Shown in pieces: positions 1-9,364 of a DNA stretch of 64,000 bases. The DNA lies in the NCBI RefSeq assembly GCF_001677435.1, contig NZ_CP016268.1:1787001-1851000 (forward strand), read 5' to 3'. Position numbers and translations under genes: made by a program. This stretch comes from Woeseia oceani. GTDB taxonomy: Bacteria; Pseudomonadota; Gammaproteobacteria; Steroidobacterales; Woeseiaceae. Below the pieces are notes generated by a model that was not told where the DNA came from, searched no databases, and saw nothing but the letters and a program-made list of their open reading frames with translations. The number at the start of each line of letters is the position of its first letter. Position 1 is the stretch's first letter.

Positions 1-326
1 AGCCGGATGCAGGCGTCGATATGACCTTTAACTTCGGGCAGCTGATTGCGCACGCGGCCAAGTCGCGGCCGCTGGTAGCTGGCAGTATCGTCGGTTCCGG
101 CACGGTCTCGAATTTGTTGGATGGCGGCCCGGGCAAACCGATTGCAGAAGGTGGCGTTGGCTATTCCTGTATAGCCGAGATCCGCACCATTGAAACGATC
201 CAGCACGGTCAGCCGAGCACGCCGTTCATGCGCTTTGGAGATCGGGTGCGCATAGAAATGCAGGATGACAGCGGCGCCAGTATCTTCGGCAGCATCGACC
301 AGGAACTTGTGAAGTACGAAGGTTAA
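1..326 (+). CDS. Fumarylacetoacetate hydrolase family protein, C-terminal part
   Basis: The gene enters from outside the window and only about 107 codons are visible. The frame is open from the first base. The visible part has the typical end of an FAH-fold hydrolase or lyase: a VAGSIVGSGTVSN-type stretch, a GYSCIAEIRTIE stretch, and the closing GDRVRIEMQD segment. Members cleave C-C bonds or hydrate/decarboxylate 2-oxo acids in catabolism of aromatics or amino acids with a divalent metal. The metal ligands lie in the missing N-terminal part, so the substrate cannot be named. A perfect hairpin follows the stop codon. Confidence 0.8.
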   Translation, partial: PDAGVDMTFNFGQLIAHAAKSRPLVAGSIVGSGTVSNLLDGGPGKPIAEGGVGYSCIAEIRTIETIQHGQPSTPFMRFGDRVRIEMQDDSGASIFGSIDQELVKYEG

Positions 327-334
327 CAATGATC

Positions 335-360
335 GTGCAGTCACGGTTACGTGACTGCAC
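335..360 (+). terminator. Hairpin after the FAH gene
   Basis: A perfect 11-bp stem (335-345 with 350-360) closes a 4-base loop, 9 bases after the stop codon. It has no U-tract, so it may act as an mRNA 3' end or a weak terminator. Confidence 0.5.
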
Positions 361-411
361 AGCTTTGCGGGCGGCGTCAATTTAACTCCCAGTCCGCACT
401 GCTATTGACAC

Positions 412-462
412 CGGGCCCAATGCAGTCTAACACCGAATCGGTGTGAGCTTGCATTGGGCCCG
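412..462. repeat. Nested inverted repeat followed by four T
   Basis: A perfect 13-bp stem pairs 412-424 with 450-462. Its 25-base interior holds a second stem, 430-435 with 439-444, around AAT. Four T residues follow at 463-466. The structure could be a strong terminator, a structured RNA or a cruciform. Nothing in it resembles an integron attC site, because the stem is perfect and lacks the extrahelical bases. Confidence 0.6.
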
Positions 463-882
463 TTTTGCATCGAGCCTTGAGCATGCCTGTAGCGATCTCG
501 CACTGAACGCAGCAATGTCCTTTGGTATGGCCCTCGATCCTGCTGACATGCAACCGGCAAAGTTGCTCGGAATTGATCGGCGGTTCAAGGTGTTCTTTGA
601 TAGCGAATAGAGCCGACCTCTTTGCCTGCGTGCTTTGCAACTCCCGATGCGGGCCAGGCGATCGCCTTGTCAGCTTGCGCAGTGCACTCTGCGCACTAAC
701 CCTGGTGCACGGGCAACTATCCCGGATTACCTGTACGCACTTGTACCGTCGAGCGGCATCCTGCATATCGCTGGGCGCCCTGAGGCAGTCGGGTTGAATA
801 GCCAGAGCTGCAGGTTCACTGACGGCGGCGCAACGCGTAAACTGATCGGCTGGAGTAAGGACTGGCCATCATTGGATGATAC
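463..882. other. Gene-poor stretch, no confident gene
   Basis: No recognisable protein is encoded between the nested hairpin and the phosphatase. A short plus-strand frame (GTG 443 to stop 610, 55 codons) reads like ordinary protein near its end (LLGIDRRFKVFFDSE). It lacks a good ribosome site and its start lies inside the nested hairpin, so it may be a gene remnant. Longer frames on both strands here have odd, Cys- and Arg-rich composition. Confidence 0.3.
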
Positions 883-905
883 GCCTGCCCCAAAGCAGGG
901 CTTTT
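883..905 (+). terminator. Small terminator-like hairpin before the phosphatase
   Basis: CCTGC at 884-888 pairs with GCAGG at 895-899, followed by GCTTTT. The stem is short. If functional it would end a transcript coming from the gene-poor stretch. Confidence 0.3.
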
Positions 906-933
906 GATTATAAGTTGGAGCTTAGTAGCAAGC

Positions 934-1434
934 ATGACGGAATCGAACGGGAAAACAGCCATTTTGTTTGTCTGCATGGGCAATATCTGTCGTTCACCGA
1001 CAGCGGAAGGCGTGTTTCGCAAACACGTTGCTGATGCAGGTTTGACGGATTGGGTAGAGATAGATTCGGCCGGTACGCATGCCTACCATACGGACGCACC
1101 CGCCGACCGGCGCGCGACGGCCGCCGCTGAAAAACGTGGCTACAGTCTCGCAGGTATTACGGCCCGACATATCCAGAGCGAAGACTTTGAGCGCTACGAT
1201 CTTGTGCTGGCGATGGACGATGACAATCTGCGGGTACTGCGCGAACGCAGTGATGCTGTCCACCACGAAAAAATTCGCCTGTTCCTTGAGTTTGCAGAGG
1301 CCGAAACGTTGGAAGTACCGGATCCTTACTACGGTGGCACCGCCGGTTTCGAGCGAGTGCTGGATCTTGTCGAAGCCGCTTCTTCTGGCTTGCTCGCCGA
1401 AATGCAAAAGAAAAGGGGTGGTGGCAACGCCTGA
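934..1434 (+). CDS. Low-molecular-weight protein tyrosine phosphatase
   Basis: This cytosolic 166-residue protein should remove phosphate from phosphotyrosine in proteins. The P-loop signature C-x5-R-S is at residues 14-21 (CMGNICRS), giving Cys14 as nucleophile and Arg20 for phosphate binding. The general acid lies in the C-terminal DPYYGG motif. Length fits the family. I chose the ATG at 934 because the P-loop is then at the usual distance from the N-terminus; an upstream TTG at 904 would add ten residues. A GGAG lies 13 bases upstream. No tyrosine kinase or polysaccharide export genes are adjacent, so the target is unknown. Confidence 0.92.
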   Translation: MTESNGKTAILFVCMGNICRSPTAEGVFRKHVADAGLTDWVEIDSAGTHAYHTDAPADRRATAAAEKRGYSLAGITARHIQSEDFERYDLVLAMDDDNLRVLRERSDAVHHEKIRLFLEFAEAETLEVPDPYYGGTAGFERVLDLVEAASSGLLAEMQKKRGGGNA

Positions 1435-1458
1435 TATTGCGTTACCAGCCACCCCTTA
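1412..1458. terminator. Bidirectional terminator between the phosphatase and rne
   Basis: An imperfect long stem pairs about 1413-1430 with 1439-1457 and overlaps the last codons of the phosphatase gene. A-rich sequence on the left gives a U-rich tail for the minus-strand rne transcript. The two genes converge here. Confidence 0.55.
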
Positions 1459-1480
1459 ATTCAGGCGTGCGCTGAACCGG

Positions 1481-4309
1481 CTAAGACTGTGAGGGTTTGT
1501 CCTCGCTGGCTTTCGTCTCTGCACTGCTCGGTGCGGCTGACTGCGGTTGATCCCACGGCAGCAATCTACCTTCAGGTTTCGGCTTTGCTGGAGCGGCTTC
1601 GGCGGCCGGTTTGTCGGCGGCCGGTTTTACCGGTTCCACAGGCTTGCTGGCCGCAGGCGGGACCGCGTGATTTGCTGGTTCCTGCGCTGGTTCCTTCGCT
1701 GGCTCCTTTACGGGTTCTGCTGGTGAGGAAGCCGGGTGACCGGAATCGCGGGCTGCAGCGCCTGATTCGGCGACAGGCGTTTCCGTCTTGGCTGTGTCCC
1801 GTGGTGCCGCTCGTTTCTTCGGCGTCTCAGCACTGCCCGTATCGCTGCGTTGTGCCTCGCGTACTTCGGCATCAGACATGCGCAGCCGCGGAAGCTCCGG
1901 CTGGGTATCTTCATAGTCAGCTGGCTTCGCTTTCGCAACCGGTGCCACAGCACTTGCAACCGCGGTAGTAGCCGCCGCTTTCGCGGCGTCTGGTTTCTCG
2001 CTGCTGGCTGGTTGGGGCGCCGGTGCTTTCTCTGACGCTGCGCTTGCTCGTCGTGATTGCCCGTTGCCTGGCTGATCGTTAGTCGCACTGGCCGACTCGG
2101 CGGCTCCATTGGCCGGGCTCTTGGCGGCAGGGCGCTGCTCGGCGCTTTGTTCGGCAGCTGCCTTGTTCGCCGGTTCTTTCTGCGTTACATCGGCAGACTC
2201 ATTGCCCTGTTGTGCGTTGTCCGTTTGATTCTCAGTCCGGTCCGCGGATTTCCGACGACGCCGGCCGCCACGACTACGGCGCTTCTTGCGTGGCTGTTCC
2301 TGGCGCGCTTCGTCGCCATCAGCCTCGGCCTTCGGCTCCTTGCGTTTGTCGGCGGCATCACTTTGACCGTTCTGCTCGTTCTTGGACTTGCGCTCGTCAT
2401 TCCGCGCTTCCGACTTCTTGCCGCGTTTCTTGGAACCGCCGCGCTTCTTCTCGCCGCGCGGCTTGTTGCTGTCTTTGCTGTCAGCACTTTCGTCAGCCCG
2501 CCGACCGTCGCGCTTGCCGCCTCGACCTCGGCCGTCCGACGTTTTCCGCGAACGTTTCGCGGCGCCGGCTTTCCGACCGCCTTTGGCCGGCTTCTTGTCT
2601 TTTTCCTCACTCGACGAGGAGCCCGCGAACAGTGCGGCGAGGCGAGCCAGGAAACCGGGCGCGCGCGGCGCTGGCGCTGCGGCAGCAACCGGCCGCGGCG
2701 GGGCGGGTGTTGTTGCAACAACCGTGGTTACCGCGGCTTGTTCCGCCGGCTTACGTTCCTGCAAGCTGTCGGGAATAGCATCTTCGTCTTCGGGATCAGA
2801 AAGCGTGTAACTGCTGCCGGTATTCTCCGGCAGTTCCAGCTGGTCGTCACGTACCCGTCGAATTCGGTAATGCGGAGTTTCCAGACCCTCATTTGCGACC
2901 AATACCACCTGCGTGTCGTTTCGTGCTTCCAGGTTCTGTACCCAGTCGCGTTTTTCATTGAGCAGGTACGTTGCGACTTCCACTGGCAGCTGGGCGATGA
3001 CTTTAGCGGTGCGTTCCTTACGCGCTTCCTCGCCGATGATGCGCAGGATGGCCAGTGCCAGCGATTCGACACTGCGGATATTGCCTATGCCGCTGCAACG
3101 AGGGCAGGTGAGGTAGGCTGATTCGCCGAGCGAAGGCCGCAGGCGTTGCCGCGACATTTCCATCAGGCCGAATCGGGATATTTTGCCGATCTGCACGCGT
3201 GCCCGATCCTGACGTACCGCTTCGCGCAGCCGATTCTCAACTTCGCGTTGCGCTTTCTGCGGGCCCATGTCGATGAAGTCAATTACCACCAGTCCGCCAA
3301 GGTCGCGCAGACGTAACTGGCGAGCCACTTCGTCGGCGGCTTCCAGGTTGGTGTTCAACGCAGTCGCTTCGATGTCGCCGCCCTTGGTCGCGCGTGCCGA
3401 GTTGATGTCGATGGAAACGAGTGCTTCGGTATGGTCGATCACCAGGCTGCCGCCGGATGGCAGGTGCACCAGATGCGCAAACGCGGATTCGATCTGCGAT
3501 TCGATCTGGTAGCGCGTAAACAGCGGTACAGGGTCGGTATAGTGTTTGAGCTTGCGCTGGTTGTGCGGCATGACCTGCTGCACAAACTCGCTGGCCTCAA
3601 TGTAGGTCGCCTCGTCGTCGATCAGAATCTCACCGATCTCATTGGTGAGGTAATCGCGCAATGCGCGGACGACGGCGTTGCTTTCACGGTAGATAAGAAA
3701 CGGGGACGGTCGTTCGACGACAACTTTGAGAATGGCGTTCCACACATTCAGCAGGTTCTCGAGGTCCCATGCCAGCTCTTCACTGGTACGGTCAATGCCG
3801 GCGGTGCGCAGAATCACGCTCATGCCGTCCGGAATATTGACGTTCTTCAGTGATTTTCGCGCTTCGTCGCGATCGTCGCCAGTGATACGGCGCGAGACAC
3901 CGCCGGACCGTTCTTTGTTGGGCTTCAGGACGATGAACCGGCCGGCAAGACTGACAAAGGTTGTTAGCGCGGCGCCTTTGTTACCGCGTTCTTCCTTGTC
4001 GATCTGGACGACGATGTCCTGACCTTCACGCAGAACATCCTTGATGTTGACCTTGCCGCTGGGGGCGTCTTTGACGAAGTACTCGCTGGAGATTTCTTTT
4101 AGCGGCAGGAATCCGTGGCGTTCTGCGCCGTAGTTAACAAAGGCTGCTTCGAGGCTGGGCTCAATGCGGGTGATCTTGCCTTTGTAGATGTTTGCCTTTT
4201 TACGTTCGCTGGCGGGTGCTTCTATATTGAGGTCGAATAAGCGCTGGCCATCGACCATCGCCATGCGCAACTCTTCTTCCTGAGTTGCGTTGATTAACAT
4301 TCTTTTCAT
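1481..4309 (-). CDS. rne: Ribonuclease E
   Basis: This is the essential endoribonuclease that cuts single-stranded AU-rich RNA and organises the degradosome at the inner membrane. The 942-residue protein has the full layout: an S1 domain at about 35-120, the DNase I-like catalytic part with Asp301 and Asp344 (E. coli Asp303 and Asp346), and the Zn-link CPRC at 402-405. After about residue 520 the chain becomes a low-complexity tail rich in Arg, Lys, Ala, Pro and Glu, with basic clusters at about 570-700 suited to RNA binding. It ends in a GRLLPWDQ-containing segment. Divergence from rluC is the gammaproteobacterial arrangement. Expression is probably autoregulated through the leader. Confidence 0.97.
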   Translation of the reverse strand: MKRMLINATQEEELRMAMVDGQRLFDLNIEAPASERKKANIYKGKITRIEPSLEAAFVNYGAERHGFLPLKEISSEYFVKDAPSGKVNIKDVLREGQDIVVQIDKEERGNKGAALTTFVSLAGRFIVLKPNKERSGGVSRRITGDDRDEARKSLKNVNIPDGMSVILRTAGIDRTSEELAWDLENLLNVWNAILKVVVERPSPFLIYRESNAVVRALRDYLTNEIGEILIDDEATYIEASEFVQQVMPHNQRKLKHYTDPVPLFTRYQIESQIESAFAHLVHLPSGGSLVIDHTEALVSIDINSARATKGGDIEATALNTNLEAADEVARQLRLRDLGGLVVIDFIDMGPQKAQREVENRLREAVRQDRARVQIGKISRFGLMEMSRQRLRPSLGESAYLTCPRCSGIGNIRSVESLALAILRIIGEEARKERTAKVIAQLPVEVATYLLNEKRDWVQNLEARNDTQVVLVANEGLETPHYRIRRVRDDQLELPENTGSSYTLSDPEDEDAIPDSLQERKPAEQAAVTTVVATTPAPPRPVAAAAPAPRAPGFLARLAALFAGSSSSEEKDKKPAKGGRKAGAAKRSRKTSDGRGRGGKRDGRRADESADSKDSNKPRGEKKRGGSKKRGKKSEARNDERKSKNEQNGQSDAADKRKEPKAEADGDEARQEQPRKKRRSRGGRRRRKSADRTENQTDNAQQGNESADVTQKEPANKAAAEQSAEQRPAAKSPANGAAESASATNDQPGNGQSRRASAASEKAPAPQPASSEKPDAAKAAATTAVASAVAPVAKAKPADYEDTQPELPRLRMSDAEVREAQRSDTGSAETPKKRAAPRDTAKTETPVAESGAAARDSGHPASSPAEPVKEPAKEPAQEPANHAVPPAASKPVEPVKPAADKPAAEAAPAKPKPEGRLLPWDQPQSAAPSSAETKASEDKPSQS

Positions 4310-4673
4310 GATGCCCTACTTGTTGAATGGGCAGCACAGTTGGTCGGTGTAATGAGGCGGGAAGAGCGGTACAGGAAAGCAGCACGAACCGGCCGAGGTG
4401 CGGGGCACCCGGGCTCGTTGGCGTGTACTCTTTGAATGCCGGATCTGTAAAAATCCAGCGAATCAGAAACAAAATCATTGTTACCCTGCGGCATGCCGCT
4501 CTGGCGCTCACCGGACAACCGGTTTGCTGCCAAAAGGATGTCCGGCCTCGCTTGTACGGGCCGGATATGAATAAAATAAACGCTAATACGGTCATAGACC
4601 GTACTGTCGCTTTCTTTGGAATGTGTGGCCGGACAGAGGTCTAGTGGTCCACACAGCGCCGTAATATAGCACA
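4310..4673 (-). promoter_or_regulatory. rne promoter and long 5' leader
   Basis: On the minus strand an extended -10 (TG-C-TATATT) occupies 4671-4663, with no good -35. A start near 4656 would give a leader of about 345 nt, close to the 361 nt known for E. coli rne. The leader holds stems such as TCCGGCC/GGCCGGA around 4540-4565 and GTGTGG/CCACAC at 4623-4628/4649-4654. In E. coli such stems let RNase E destabilise its own mRNA. The 7-bp inverted repeat 4669-4675/4682-4688 overlaps the promoter and lies in the shared rne-rluC region. Confidence 0.4.
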
Positions 4674-4727
4674 GCAATTCCGCTGTGCACTCCGAATCTA
4701 ACCCAAAACTGAAATAAGTGATTGCTT

Positions 4728-5750
4728 ATGCAACCGAATCCTCCTCCGTCCACGGACGGCAATAATGGCGCAGGCTCCAGCGAGCAAAGCGTCGGCGTCC
4801 GCAAAGTGACCGTTGCTGCTGACGATACCGATCAGCGCATCGACAACTTCCTGCGGCGGCATTTGCCGGGGGTGCCGAAAAGCCGCCTGTACCGCTTGCT
4901 GAGGAAGGGCGAGGTCAGGGTCAACGGTGGCCGTGTGCGGGCGGAACACCGCCTGCAGGCGGGCGACGAAGTGCGTATTCCACCGGTGCGGATTAACAAG
5001 GATGGCGCACCGCCGCCGCGGCACCGTGTCGACGATCTGGCGTCACGGGTGATTTTTGAGGACAAGTACCTGCTGGTTGTCAATAAACCGGGCGGGGTCG
5101 CCGTACACGGTGGCAGCGGCATCAGTCATGGTGTTATTGAGTTGCTGCGGGCCGCGCGTCCGGAGCTTAAGGACCTGTCGCTGGTGCACCGGCTTGACCG
5201 GGAAACGTCGGGTTGCCTGGTATTGGCCAAGCGCCGCAGCGCTCTGCGGTCTCTGCATGAGCAGTTCCGGGAGGGGCGGGTAGAGAAGAATTACCTGGCG
5301 TTGGTGCCGGGCAACTGGCAGTACGGCGAGCAGGTTATCGATGCACCGCTGCTGGTCACCCACCGGCGCAATGGCGAGCGGCATGTCATCATCGACCCCG
5401 AGGGCAAGCCGGCTGCTACCAAGGTTCGACTGTCGAAGACTTATGGCATTTACAGCCTGCTGCAATGTCAACCGGAAACCGGCCGTACCCACCAGATTCG
5501 GGTGCACCTGGCAGCCGAGGGCTTTCCGATTCTGTGCGATGAGCGCTACGGTGATCCCGACGTCAATGACCGGGCGGCCAGCAACGGCCTGCAGCGCTTG
5601 TTCCTGCACGCCCAGTCGATCGCGTTTCCCGACAACAACGGCAATGAACAGCATTTCACGGCACCACTGGCCGATGACCTTGAATCATTTTTGCAGGGGC
5701 GCTTACCATCGCGGAAGAAGCGCAAACCGCACCACCTGCGCAATAAATAG
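4728..5750 (+). CDS. rluC: 23S rRNA pseudouridine synthase RluC
   Basis: RluC converts U955, U2504 and U2580 of 23S rRNA to pseudouridine in E. coli. This 340-residue protein has an N-terminal S4 RNA-binding domain (about 35-90, LPGVPKSRLYRLLRKGEVRV) and the catalytic RluA-type motif HRLDRETSG at 154-162, with Asp157 as nucleophile. The closing QPETGRTHQIRVH motif is present. I chose ATG 4728 over TTG 4722; the ribosome site is weak in both cases. The gene is divergent from rne as in E. coli. The N-terminal 25 residues are a Pro/Ser/Asn-rich extension. Confidence 0.94.
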   Translation: MQPNPPPSTDGNNGAGSSEQSVGVRKVTVAADDTDQRIDNFLRRHLPGVPKSRLYRLLRKGEVRVNGGRVRAEHRLQAGDEVRIPPVRINKDGAPPPRHRVDDLASRVIFEDKYLLVVNKPGGVAVHGGSGISHGVIELLRAARPELKDLSLVHRLDRETSGCLVLAKRRSALRSLHEQFREGRVEKNYLALVPGNWQYGEQVIDAPLLVTHRRNGERHVIIDPEGKPAATKVRLSKTYGIYSLLQCQPETGRTHQIRVHLAAEGFPILCDERYGDPDVNDRAASNGLQRLFLHAQSIAFPDNNGNEQHFTAPLADDLESFLQGRLPSRKKRKPHHLRNK

Positions 5751-5755
5751 CCTGC

Positions 5756-6349
5756 TCAGGGTTGCAGTTGACCCAGTTCCCGCAGCGTGGCTGCCAGCCA
5801 GATCATGGGCAGGCCAATCAGTGCGGTTGGGTCTTCCGTACTGACTGAGCGGAACAGCACGAAGCCCGCGCCCTCGACTTTGAAGCTGCCTGCGCAGTCG
5901 TAAGGCTCGTCATGATGCAGGTATACCTCGGCCTGGCGTCGATCGAACTTGCGGAAGCGCACCGTGGTTTCGTCGATGTGCTCATAGCGTTTGCGGCCGT
6001 GCGGGTCGAGGACACACACGGCGGTGAGGAACTTCAGAGTCTTGCCGGAGGCGGCCATCAATTGTTCGACTGCCTTGGCGTGGCTGCCCGGTTTGCCAAT
6101 GATGGCCGAATCGAGCACCGCAACCTGATCGGCACCGATGATCACGGCGTCGCGGTACTGGCTGGATACCGCCTCGGCCTTGCTGCGGGCCAGGCTGGTC
6201 GCAAGCGTGTGCGGGTCATCGGCGCTGACAGCATGTTCGTCAACGCCGGGTGCGACGACTTCGTATTCATTGAGAAAGCGGTCGAGCAGGCCCCGCCGGT
6301 AACGCGACGTGGAGGCCAGAATGATCGGTGCGGCGGACGGATTTTGCAC
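5756..6349 (-). CDS. yceF: Maf-like nucleoside triphosphate pyrophosphatase (YceF type)
   Basis: Maf proteins hydrolyse non-canonical or modified nucleotides to the monophosphate; E. coli YceF prefers m7GTP. This 197-residue protein shows the N-terminal phosphate loop ILASTSRYRRGLL, the catalytic GADQV segment and a late GLP motif. The start is GTG at 6349, because no other start lies before the conserved ILAST strand. It converges on rluC with 5 bp between stop codons and diverges from yceD. Its place between rluC and yceD is conserved in E. coli, although the strand may differ. Confidence 0.9.
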   Translation of the reverse strand: MQNPSAAPIILASTSRYRRGLLDRFLNEYEVVAPGVDEHAVSADDPHTLATSLARSKAEAVSSQYRDAVIIGADQVAVLDSAIIGKPGSHAKAVEQLMAASGKTLKFLTAVCVLDPHGRKRYEHIDETTVRFRKFDRRQAEVYLHHDEPYDCAGSFKVEGAGFVLFRSVSTEDPTALIGLPMIWLAATLRELGQLQP

Positions 6350-6433
6350 GGTGCGAGGGCCACTTTGCTGAAAGACCGGCCAGTGTACCTGCTTCGCCGG
6401 TGCGCGCTACGCTTCCGGCGCTGCAAATCCGCT

Positions 6434-6462
6434 TTGACAGGGCGCTACAGGCTACTTATGAT
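6434..6462 (+). promoter_or_regulatory. Near-consensus sigma-70 promoter of yceD-rpmF
   Basis: A perfect -35 (TTGACA, 6434-6439) and a -10 of TATGAT (6457-6462) are separated by exactly 17 bp. Transcription should start at about 6469-6470, only two or three bases before the yceD ATG. Confidence 0.8.
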
Positions 6463-6471
6463 GCGCCCGCC

Positions 6472-7032
6472 ATGGCGAACCCTCTGCTAGATCATGTAGC
6501 GCCTGAATATCTCGCGCGAAGAACGCAAGTCATTGAAATTGTTGATAAAATATCAACATTCGAGCGGCTTTCCGAGATAGTGCAGGCAGATTTCGCCGCG
6601 CTGGCGGCTGACCGCCTGCCAGCGGGCTGGCAGGACACGCCAGTTAATGTGCAGTTGCAATTTGGCTGGGCGGATGCGCGTGAGCGTTTACCAGAGGTGC
6701 GTGGCAGTGCCGAGACCGGGATGCCGGCTGTCTGTCAGCGATGCCTCGAACCCTGTACCCTGTCGCTGTCAACGTCCTTCAGAATGTTGCTGCTGGACAG
6801 CAAAGATTCACGTTCGGTTGATGATGCGCTCGACGTCTGGGGAGTGGAAGAGAACAAGCTGCGGCCTCTGGACGTAGTCGAGGAAATGCTGGTTATGGCA
6901 ATGCCGCTAGCCGCGATGCACGAGTCAGATGAAGACTGCATCCAGCTGCCGGGCAGCGAAAAGGCTGAAGAAAAGCCGAACACCATTCGGCCGTTTGCTG
7001 AGCTGAAGGCACAAATTGAGAAGTCCCGCTAG
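6472..7032 (+). CDS. yceD: YceD/DUF177 family protein, 23S rRNA accumulation factor
   Basis: YceD proteins bind nucleic acid and are linked to 23S rRNA accumulation; they are almost always co-transcribed with rpmF. The 186-residue product has the family's Cys motif CQRCLEP (two Cys, about residue 85) and the acidic C-terminal region with a DVVEEMLV segment. ATG 6472 is chosen because the following residues align with the N-terminus of E. coli YceD and because the promoter lies directly upstream. An upstream in-frame extension to 6328 would read through that promoter and overlap maf. There is no Shine-Dalgarno sequence. Confidence 0.9.
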   Translation: MANPLLDHVAPEYLARRTQVIEIVDKISTFERLSEIVQADFAALAADRLPAGWQDTPVNVQLQFGWADARERLPEVRGSAETGMPAVCQRCLEPCTLSLSTSFRMLLLDSKDSRSVDDALDVWGVEENKLRPLDVVEEMLVMAMPLAAMHESDEDCIQLPGSEKAEEKPNTIRPFAELKAQIEKSR

Positions 7033-7105
7033 CGGGGCCGTGGAATAACCCCGGAACATTATTATATGCGGGCGGTGTACACATCGCCCACTTGTGGAGA
7101 ATGAA

Positions 7106-7300
7106 ATGGCTGTACAAAAGAGTCGTAGAACACCGTCGACACGCGGCATGCGCCGCTCACACGACAAAGTGAAAGGACCGGCTTTGTCCGTCGATCCGAC
7201 GTCGGGCGAAACCCATCTTCGCCACCGGGTGTCACCGGACGGGTTTTATCGTGGCAACCAGGTGATCGAACCGCCTGCCAGCGACAAAGACGAAGACTAG
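7106..7300 (+). CDS. rpmF: 50S ribosomal protein L32
   Basis: The 64-residue protein begins [20 protein letters not shown], the L32 signature, and continues with [28 protein letters not shown] six bases before ATG 7106 fixes this start over the ATG at 7101. It has no cysteine, so it is the zinc-free form as in E. coli. The acidic tail (residues 55-64) makes it a little longer than the 57-residue E. coli protein. It follows yceD and probably shares its transcript. Confidence 0.97.
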   Translation: MAVQKSRRTPSTRGMRRSHDKVKGPALSVDPTSGETHLRHRVSPDGFYRGNQVIEPPASDKDED

Positions 7301-7353
7301 GACTTCGTCCTTTCGCGATTCACGCGTCTGATGGCCGTAGCCTGACAGACTGA

Positions 7354-8364
7354 GTGACTGACGAATCCATCATTTCCGTCGATGCAATGAGCGGCGACCT
7401 CGGTGCCGAGGTGGTCGTGCGTGCTGCGAGCACCTGTCTTGAACGCCACCCGCGTCTGAAGCTGATCCTGGTCGGCGATCAGGAGCTGCTGACGGGGCTG
7501 GTTACGCGCATCGTCGGCGATGAACCGCGCTTGTCCATTCGCGCGGCAAGCGAAGTCGTGGGCATGTCCGAAGCGCCGGCGGATGCCCTCCGCAAGAAAA
7601 AAGACTCGTCCATGCGCGTTGCCATCGATCTGGTCAAGGAAGGTGCTGCCGCAGCTTGCGTCAGTGCCGGCAATACCGGTGCGCTGATGGCAACGGCCAA
7701 GTTTGTGCTGAAGATGCTGCCGGGGATCGACCGCCCGGCAATACTGGCAGAACTGCCGTCAATTGGTGGCACAGTGCATATGCTCGATCTGGGGGCCAAT
7801 ACGTCCTGCAGTGCTGAGCAGCTATTCCAGTTTGCGGTCATGGGGTCCATCGTTACCGGCGATATCCGGGCAATTGACCGGCCACGGGTAGCGCTGTTGA
7901 ACATCGGTGTCGAAGATACCAAGGGCCATGAGACCGTGAAGGCGGCAGCTGCGATGCTGCAGGCCAGCAGCCTTAATTACGTTGGCTACATCGAAGGCAA
8001 TGAAATCTTTGCCGGCAAGACGGATGTGGTGGTGACGGACGGCTTTACCGGCAATGTTGCTCTGAAGACCATGGAAGGTACGGTTGGCCTTGCATCGCAT
8101 TATCTGAAGAGTGCTTTCACGCGAAATTGGTTTGCCAAACTGCAGGCAGTATTGGCCGGTCCGGTGCTCAGGAGTCTTGCCGTGCGCATGGATTCCAGAA
8201 ATTATAATGGCGCGTCTTTGGTCGGACTAAATGGTATCGTTATAAAGAGCCACGGCAGTGCCGATTCCGTTGCATTTCAGCATGCCATTGAGACTGCGTT
8301 GCTGGAGGTTAAGAACCAGGTGCCGGAGCAGATTGGCAGTCTGCTGAAACAGGAAGCCGCATGA
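7354..8364 (+). CDS. plsX: Phosphate acyltransferase PlsX
   Basis: PlsX makes acyl-phosphate from acyl-ACP for phospholipid synthesis and acts at the inner face of the membrane. The 336-residue length is typical. Seen motifs are the N-terminal VDAMSGD (the family usually has DAMGGD), the [10 protein letters not shown] loop at about 105-115, the DLGAN motif and the GFTGNVALK segment near 225. The start is GTG 7354 without a clear ribosome site, 53 bp after rpmF. The stop overlaps fabH by 4 bp (ATGA), indicating translational coupling. Confidence 0.95.
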   Translation: MTDESIISVDAMSGDLGAEVVVRAASTCLERHPRLKLILVGDQELLTGLVTRIVGDEPRLSIRAASEVVGMSEAPADALRKKKDSSMRVAIDLVKEGAAAACVSAGNTGALMATAKFVLKMLPGIDRPAILAELPSIGGTVHMLDLGANTSCSAEQLFQFAVMGSIVTGDIRAIDRPRVALLNIGVEDTKGHETVKAAAAMLQASSLNYVGYIEGNEIFAGKTDVVVTDGFTGNVALKTMEGTVGLASHYLKSAFTRNWFAKLQAVLAGPVLRSLAVRMDSRNYNGASLVGLNGIVIKSHGSADSVAFQHAIETALLEVKNQVPEQIGSLLKQEAA

Positions 8365-9329
8365 AATATTCACGTATAGCCGGAACGGGCCGCTATCTGC
8401 CGGAACGCGTCTTGACCAACGCGGATCTGGAAAAGATGGTTGAGACCAGCGATGAATGGATTCGAACCCGCACGGGTGTCGAACGCCGCCATATTGCTGC
8501 TGAGGAACAGTCAACCTCGGACCTTTGCGTAGAAGCAGCGCAACAGGCGATGGATGCGGCGGCGGTCGGGATCGACGATATCGACCTCATCATTGTTGGT
8601 ACGACTACGCCGGATCTGATCTTCCCGAACATCGGCACCCTCATACAGCAAAAGCTCGGGATACACGGTTGCCCGGCTTTCAGCGTCGAGGCTGCGTGCA
8701 CCGGCTTTATCTACGCGCTGTCCACGGCGGACAAGTTTGTGCGCGCAGGCGAAGCGAAGTGTGCGCTGGTCATTGGCGCTGAAATTCTGTCAAAGATTGT
8801 CGACTGGAGTGACCGGACAACATGCGTTTTGTTCGGTGACGGCGCGGGTGCCGTAATACTCAAACCGTCGGATGAGGCGGGCATTATTTCAACGCACCTT
8901 GGCGCCGACGGTCAGTACAAGGATTTGCTCTATTACCCTTACGGTGCGTCGCATCAGTTGCACAAGACCGCCGGTGATGACGCCAAGATCATAATGAAAG
9001 GCAACGAAGTATTTAAGGTAGCCGTAAAAACGCTGGGTGGGGTCGCCGAAGAGGCGCTCAAAGCCAACAACATTGGCAAAGATGAACTCGACTGGCTGGT
9101 ACCGCATCAAGCGAATTTGCGAATTATCCAGGCGACGGCAAAGCGCCTGAATATCAGTATGGACAACGTTATCCTGACAGTACAGGACCATGGCAATACA
9201 TCGGCTGCGTCGGTGCCGATGGCGCTGGACGTGGGGGTCCGCGATGGACGCATTAAAAGAGGACAGCTGGTGTTGATGGAGGCCTTTGGTGGTGGGTTCA
9301 CCTGGGGCTCTGTCCTGATGCGTTACTGA
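8361..9329 (+). CDS. fabH: Beta-ketoacyl-ACP synthase III
   Basis: FabH condenses acetyl-CoA with malonyl-ACP to begin fatty acid synthesis. The 322-residue protein carries the full catalytic triad: Cys113 (AACTGF), His249 (VPHQAN) and Asn279 (HGNTSAAS). The glycine-rich end GGGFTWGS is present. It is coupled to plsX by the 4-bp overlap. Unusually, fabD, fabG and acpP do not follow; the next gene is a GST-like protein. Confidence 0.96.
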   Translation: MKYSRIAGTGRYLPERVLTNADLEKMVETSDEWIRTRTGVERRHIAAEEQSTSDLCVEAAQQAMDAAAVGIDDIDLIIVGTTTPDLIFPNIGTLIQQKLGIHGCPAFSVEAACTGFIYALSTADKFVRAGEAKCALVIGAEILSKIVDWSDRTTCVLFGDGAGAVILKPSDEAGIISTHLGADGQYKDLLYYPYGASHQLHKTAGDDAKIIMKGNEVFKVAVKTLGGVAEEALKANNIGKDELDWLVPHQANLRIIQATAKRLNISMDNVILTVQDHGNTSAASVPMALDVGVRDGRIKRGQLVLMEAFGGGFTWGSVLMRY

Positions 9330-9364
9330 ACACACGACGAACGACCTCTCTGGCGGGAACGGGC

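Noticed and set aside
412-462. Possible integron attC site
   Set aside because: The stem is perfectly paired and lacks the L and R box layout with extrahelical bases; no integrase or cassette is nearby.
377-766. Minus-strand frame of 129 codons in the gene-poor stretch
   Set aside because: It is rich in Cys, Arg and Gln, runs through the nested hairpin and has no recognisable motif or ribosome site.
2057-3121. 354-codon open frame on the plus strand inside rne
   Set aside because: It is antisense to the low-complexity part of rne and its composition (Arg, Leu, Val, Phe runs) follows from the reversed rne codons.
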